A stretch of 7,724 nt of DNA. It comes from DASUZD01 sp036377055. Lineage in GTDB: Bacteria; Actinomycetota; Thermoleophilia; Gaiellales; Gaiellaceae. Position 1 is the stretch's first letter. Every line of letters begins with the position of its first letter. The position numbers were made by a program, and so were the translations under genes. This document shows positions 4,493-7,724 of this stretch, piece after piece. The notes beneath the pieces were generated by a model. It did not search any database. It was not told the DNA's origin and saw nothing but the letters and a program-made list of their open reading frames with translations. The stretch spans positions 1-7,724 of the forward strand of contig DASUZD010000119.1 of the NCBI GenBank assembly GCA_036377055.1, read 5' to 3'.

Positions 4493-6463
4493 GTATCCGC
4501 GGCGGCTGAAGTACGCCTGGTAGATCTCCTTCGCGGCCGGCGCCGCAGCCTCGGCGCCGAAGCCGCCGTGCGGGATGATGACCACGACGACGATCCGCGG
4601 GTCGTTGCACGGCGCCCAGGACGCGTACCAGGAGTGGTCGTCGCCCGGCGGCGCCTCGGCCGTTCCCGTCTTGCCGCAGACGGCCGGCTGGAAGCCGCCG
4701 AAGACCGCCGAGGAGGTGCCGTTCGGCGCGTGCGCGGCGCTGTAGAGGCCGTCGCGGATCGCCCAGGCGTCGGTGAGCCTGAGGTGCGCACGCGGCTGGA
4801 AGCGGAGCGGCCCGAGCACGTGCCCCGAGGCGTTGACCAGCGCGCGGGCGACGTGCGGCCGCACGACCGTCCCGCCGTTCGCGAGCGCCGCGTATGCGAC
4901 CGCGAGCTGGAGCGGCGTCACCTGGAGCCTGCCCTGGCCGACGGCGAGGTTGACGGAGTCGCCCTCGTACCAGTTGGCCGCCCAGCCGCTGTAGGTCGCC
5001 TTCAGCCAGCCCGGGGTCGGGACGACGCCGCCGGCCTCGTTCGGGATGTCGAGGCCGGTCGTGTGGCCGAGGCCGAGGAGCTTCGCCCAGTGCTGCATCG
5101 CGAGGCTGCCGTCGGAGGCCTGCTTCCGGTAGAACATCGAGCCCACCTGGTAGAACCACGTGTCGCAGGAGACCGTGAGCGCCTCCGGCAGGCTCATCAC
5201 CGCGTTCACGTTCGACTCGACGTTGAAGAACGTGTGCCCGCCGACCGTGTACGAGCCCATGCACGAGATGCCGGTGTACGGCGAGATGAGGCCGGTCGCG
5301 AGCGCGGCCTCCGCGACGATCGGCTTGAACGTCGATCCAGTCGGGAAGAGCCCTTGCGTCGCGAGGTTGAAGACGCCCGGGAGCGAGCTCTTGTCGTTGA
5401 GCAGCCGCGCGAGGTACTCGGGGCTGTCGGCGGCGGCGACCTGGTTGAAGCTCGGCCAGCTCGCGAGCGCGAGCAGGCCGCCGGTGTGAGCGTTCATCAC
5501 GACTGCGGCGCCGTTCCGCGCGGCCGCGTGCCCGGCCACGTGCGCGGCCGCGATCCCGTGCCGGATCGCGAGTTCCGCGGTCCGCTGGAGGCTCGCGTCG
5601 ATCGTCAGGGCGAGGCCACGACGGGGAACGCTCCGCTTCAGCGGGCGCAGGGGCCCGACAGCGCGGCCGAGCGAGTCGACCGCGACCCGGTCGCGCTCGA
5701 GACCGCCGTTCAGCAGCCGGTCGTACTGCCACTCGACGCCCGACTGGCCGATCACCTCGCCGGGGCGCGCCCCGCGGAACTTTCGCTCCTTCAGCTGGTC
5801 CTCGTTGATCTCGCCGAGCAGGCCGAGGAACTCCGAGCCGAGCGCGCCCTGCGGATAGCTTCGGACCGGCAGGGCGGCGACGTGCAGGCCGGGGAACGCG
5901 ACGGCGCGCTCGTCGAGGAAGTCCGCGAGGCCGCGCTTCAGGTGTGGCAACACGACCGCGGGCGCGTACGGCGAGCGCACGCGGCTGTGCCGGATCCGCT
6001 CCACGAGCGTCGCGACGTCCGTCTGCGCGAGCGACGCAACGCGCGCGAGCAGGCGCAGACCGTGCCCCGTCGGCACCCAGCCGCCGTGCTCGGTGTCGCG
6101 GCCGAGCGACTCCGCGTCCGCCGTCAGCACGAGCCGGCCGGACGTGCCGGCGAGCGTTCGTCCCTTCGCGTCCACGATCGGCGCGCGCGGCGCAGGCAGG
6201 TCGACGTAGCGGAACGTCTGCTTCTGCGCGAGGTGCGTGTACCGCGGCCCCTGGAGGACCTGGAGCGACCAGAGCCGTAGGCCCAGGATCCCGAACGCGA
6301 AGAGCGCAACTGCGGCGAGCATCCCGACGCGGAGGTAGAAGCCCGCGCCGCCGAAGAAGCCCGCGTACGCCGAGGAGATCGGCTCCGGGATCGTCCGGCG
6401 GCCCGGGAGCGAGCGGGGAAGACGCACCGGACGGCGCCGCTCCTGCGCAGGAGGAGAGATCAT
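4481..6463 (-). CDS. mrdA: Class B penicillin-binding protein, PBP2/MrdA type (peptidoglycan DD-transpeptidase)
   Basis: A 660-residue cell-wall transpeptidase anchored by one membrane segment (about 42-70) after a basic cytoplasmic tail. The dimerisation/pedestal region follows: APRAPIVDAKGRTLA (91-105), LLGEINEDQL (215-224) and QSGVEWQYDRLLNG (240-253). The catalytic domain has all three motifs: STFK (S377 nucleophile, K380), S432-C-D434 as SxN (Asp at the third place is usual in PBP2), and KTG (598-600); VGQGRLQVTPLQLA is also typical. It crosslinks stem peptides during elongation, normally with a SEDS glycosyltransferase of the RodA type, which is absent here along with mreBCD. Its four cysteines (401, 433, 596, 619) all lie in the transpeptidase domain. 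ATG 6463 is preferred; TTG 6493 would add 10 residues. The M48 peptidase gene ends 49 bp upstream on the same strand. A paralogue elsewhere is possible, so the symbol is tentative. Confidence 0.93.
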   Translation of the reverse strand: MISPPAQERRRPVRLPRSLPGRRTIPEPISSAYAGFFGGAGFYLRVGMLAAVALFAFGILGLRLWSLQVLQGPRYTHLAQKQTFRYVDLPAPRAPIVDAKGRTLAGTSGRLVLTADAESLGRDTEHGGWVPTGHGLRLLARVASLAQTDVATLVERIRHSRVRSPYAPAVVLPHLKRGLADFLDERAVAFPGLHVAALPVRSYPQGALGSEFLGLLGEINEDQLKERKFRGARPGEVIGQSGVEWQYDRLLNGGLERDRVAVDSLGRAVGPLRPLKRSVPRRGLALTIDASLQRTAELAIRHGIAAAHVAGHAAARNGAAVVMNAHTGGLLALASWPSFNQVAAADSPEYLARLLNDKSSLPGVFNLATQGLFPTGSTFKPIVAEAALATGLISPYTGISCMGSYTVGGHTFFNVESNVNAVMSLPEALTVSCDTWFYQVGSMFYRKQASDGSLAMQHWAKLLGLGHTTGLDIPNEAGGVVPTPGWLKATYSGWAANWYEGDSVNLAVGQGRLQVTPLQLAVAYAALANGGTVVRPHVARALVNASGHVLGPLRFQPRAHLRLTDAWAIRDGLYSAAHAPNGTSSAVFGGFQPAVCGKTGTAEAPPGDDHSWYASWAPCNDPRIVVVVIIPHGGFGAEAAAPAAKEIYQAYFSRRGYSAR

Positions 6464-6467
6464 CGTG

Positions 6468-6509
6468 CTACGACGGTAGGGCGGGACCGACAATCGGGCT
6501 ACAGCGTAG
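6468..6509. promoter_or_regulatory. Paired CTAC-N-GTAG dyads upstream of the PBP gene
   Basis: CTACGACGGTAG (6468-6479) and CTACAGCGTAG (6499-6509) are two short dyads with the same arms, centres about 30 bp or three helical turns apart, in the gap between the peptidase stop and the PBP ATG. On the minus strand TACCGT (6478-6473) within the first is a TAnnnT -10 candidate 9 nt before the ATG, so the PBP gene may have its own leaderless promoter. Weak evidence; arms are only 4 bp. Confidence 0.28.
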
Positions 6510-6512
6510 AGG

Positions 6513-7508
6513 TCAGCGCTTGTCGCCGCGCAACCACTCCGAGAAGCGCTCGCCCGCCGCGGCCACGTTCTCGCCGGTCTCGCGGAAGATCGTGCGGAAG
6601 CGCTCGGAGTAGTGCTCGACGGCGTCGCCGGCGTGCGCGCGCGGGTCGACGTCGTCGCCGCGCTTCGGGTAGTCGCCGCGGATGATCCGGTCGTACTCGC
6701 CCGAGCGCACCCACTTCTGGAGCTCCGAGACGCGCCGCACCGGGAAGCTGTGCGTCAGCTGGAGCTCGAGGAAGAAGCGGCGCATCCGGTCGAGGCCCGG
6801 CTCCCAGTCCTCGTACTCGGAGGCCTGGCGCAGAAACGCGTCCAGGTTCAGCTTCTTCGAGTCGCGCCCGCCGGCGAGCACCATCAGCGCGCGGCACGTG
6901 ACGAGCGGGTCGCGGTTCACGAGCGTCGCGGCTCGGTCGCACGACAGCTCGGTCGCGCGGAACCACTCGAGCAGGGACGCGCGGACGGCGAGCAGCGGGA
7001 GCCCGGCGAGGAGCGGCAGCCGGACCGAGCTGCCGAGTTGGAGCAGGATCAGGAGCGCCGTCCTGTAGACCGTGTGCTCGGAGAGGATGTGGCCGGTCTC
7101 GTGGGCGATGACCGTGCGGAGCTCCAGTTCGTCGAGGAGCGAGAGGAGTGTCGAGTTGATCACGATCATCGGCTTGCCGGCGCCGATCGCGGCCGCGTTC
7201 GCGACCGGCCACTGCGTCAGGTAGAGGGGGTACTCCTCGGGCATGTCCAGCGTCGCGAGGACGCCCTGGTAGCTGCGCCAGACCTCGGGCAGCTGGTCCT
7301 CGCCGAGCTTGACCGAGGTCGCGAGCAGGCTCTGGCGGAGCGCCCGTTCGTACTGGAACTCGATCAGCCGCTTGACGACGGTGTCGAGCATCGGCACCGC
7401 GTGCAGCGCCGCGGTCGCCGCCCGGTCGGCGGGATGCTCGAACGCGCGCGGGGAGAGGTCGATCAGGCGCTGGTCTTCGGGGAGCGTGGTGGCCATGACC
7501 AATGTCAT
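6513..7508 (-). CDS. M48-like zinc metallopeptidase
   Basis: A 331-residue protein with the zincin motif HETGH (H136, E137, H140) in VIAHETGHILSEH and the third zinc ligand E187 in ATELSCDRAA, matching the ExxxD pattern of the M48 (Ste24/HtpX) family. The hydrophobic stretch at 150-180 between the motifs matches the membrane hairpin of family members, so the active site probably lies at the cytoplasmic membrane face. There is no N-terminal signal peptide, unlike HtpX with its two early membrane segments. The C-terminal third (from 220) is charged and helical, with a DAVEHYSERFRTIFRETGE stretch. M48 enzymes degrade misfolded membrane proteins or trim precursors; the substrate is unknown. ATG 7508 and in-frame ATG 7496 are both possible, neither with a Shine-Dalgarno sequence. 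It lies upstream of the PBP gene in the same direction, 49 bp away, so the two may be co-transcribed. Confidence 0.9.
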   Translation of the reverse strand: MTLVMATTLPEDQRLIDLSPRAFEHPADRAATAALHAVPMLDTVVKRLIEFQYERALRQSLLATSVKLGEDQLPEVWRSYQGVLATLDMPEEYPLYLTQWPVANAAAIGAGKPMIVINSTLLSLLDELELRTVIAHETGHILSEHTVYRTALLILLQLGSSVRLPLLAGLPLLAVRASLLEWFRATELSCDRAATLVNRDPLVTCRALMVLAGGRDSKKLNLDAFLRQASEYEDWEPGLDRMRRFFLELQLTHSFPVRRVSELQKWVRSGEYDRIIRGDYPKRGDDVDPRAHAGDAVEHYSERFRTIFRETGENVAAAGERFSEWLRGDKR

Positions 7509-7533
7509 AGCGCAGTCGGCGCGCGATCGGGGG

Positions 7534-7542
7534 TACTAGCTT
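7534..7542 (+). promoter_or_regulatory. -10-like box for ppdK in the 37-bp divergent gap
   Basis: TAGCTT (7537-7542) matches TAnnnT and ends 9 nt before GTG 7552 (3 nt before GTG 7546); TACTAG (7534-7539) ends 6 nt before GTG 7546. No Shine-Dalgarno sequence is present, so ppdK may be leaderless. No -35 is apparent. Confidence 0.3.
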
Positions 7543-7545
7543 TCC

Positions 7546-7724
7546 GTGGCCGTGAACGAGACCGCGGTAGGGACCAAGTACGTCTACGACTTCTACGAGG
7601 GGTCGCGTGAAATGCGCGAGCTTCTCGGCGGCAAGGGCGCCAACGTCGCGGAGATGACCCGCATCCTCGGCGCCGACCGCGTGCCCGCGGGGTTCACGAT
7701 CACCACCGAGGCATGCGTCGCCTA
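7546..7724 (+). CDS. ppdK: Pyruvate phosphate dikinase, N-terminal fragment (cut by the window edge)
   Basis: The first 59 codons of a gene that continues past the right end. The translation contains KYVYDFYEGS, then LLGGKGANVAEMTRILG and RVPAGFTITTEACVA, which is the highly conserved start of the ATP-grasp nucleotide-binding domain of PPDK; the Lys in GGKGAN contacts ATP in this family. The full enzyme is normally about 870-900 residues and interconverts pyruvate + ATP + Pi with PEP + AMP + PPi in the cytoplasm, via a phosphohistidine domain not seen here. An in-frame TAG at 7537-7539 limits the start to GTG 7546 or GTG 7552. The recognition rests on this segment only, but it is distinctive enough to separate PPDK from PEP synthase. 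It is divergent from the M48 peptidase gene. Confidence 0.93.
   Translation, partial: MAVNETAVGTKYVYDFYEGSREMRELLGGKGANVAEMTRILGADRVPAGFTITTEACVA

Noticed and set aside
4487..4509. Direct repeat GGCTGA at 4487-4492 and 4504-4509 near the GT/PBP junction
   Set aside because: Six bases in GC-rich DNA with no further structure; considered chance.
4568..6280. 570-residue plus-strand open frame opposite the PBP gene
   Set aside because: Its translation is Arg/Glu/Val repeats without domain character, while the minus strand encodes all three PBP motifs.
6612..7610. 332-residue plus-strand open frame opposite the M48 peptidase running into ppdK
   Set aside because: It is antisense to the HETGH-containing gene and in the wrong frame for ppdK; the composition is typical of a shadow.
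1..7724. Mobile element, toxin-antitoxin, defence or biosynthetic cluster
   Set aside because: No transposase, integrase, terminal repeats, tRNA, or gene pair of that kind is visible; gene content and composition are uniform and chromosomal.

Overview
The window reads as ordinary chromosome from a very GC-rich actinobacterium. The GC bias at third codon positions, the GTG and TTG starts, the STAS-type anti-anti-sigma protein, and the flavour of the cupin, M48 peptidase and pyruvate phosphate dikinase N-terminus all resemble the class Thermoleophilia (Gaiellales or Solirubrobacterales). That placement comes from recall of protein families, not from a search. I see no rRNA, tRNA, CRISPR array, insertion sequence or phage gene.

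Layout from left to right. Positions 1-78 hold a regulatory region with four tandem 11-bp units in front of a small secreted, membrane-anchored protein of unknown function (+, 79-579). Its stop overlaps the stop of a cupin-domain protein read the other way (-, 576-1118). A 44-bp divergent gap leads to a degenerate metallo-beta-lactamase-fold protein (+, 1163-1753), followed by an orphan STAS-domain protein (+, 1796-2161). This abuts, end to end, an Aur1-like PAP2 membrane phosphatase/transferase (-, 2162-3037). A 30-bp divergent gap separates that gene from a GT-C fold, GT39-like membrane glycosyltransferase (+, 3068-4492). The glycosyltransferase overlaps by 12 bp the end of a class B penicillin-binding protein of the PBP2/MrdA type (-, 4481-6463). 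Upstream of the PBP on the same strand is an M48-like zinc metallopeptidase (-, 6513-7508). Finally, the first 59 codons of pyruvate phosphate dikinase (+, from 7546) run off the right edge.

Most of the genes concern the cell envelope: a secreted anchored protein under an apparent response-regulator array, a lipid-phosphate enzyme back to back with a polyprenyl-sugar-dependent glycosyltransferase, and a PBP behind a membrane metallopeptidase. The cupin, MBL-like protein, STAS protein and PPDK are metabolic or regulatory neighbours with no visible link. The packing is extreme: all three convergent gene pairs overlap or touch and the divergent gaps are 30-44 bp. Only the cupin gene has a clear Shine-Dalgarno sequence. 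Several other starts have a -10-like hexamer 3-9 nt upstream, which fits leaderless mRNAs. I found no convincing new multi-gene system; the strongest lead is the 11-bp-phased array at 18-61.
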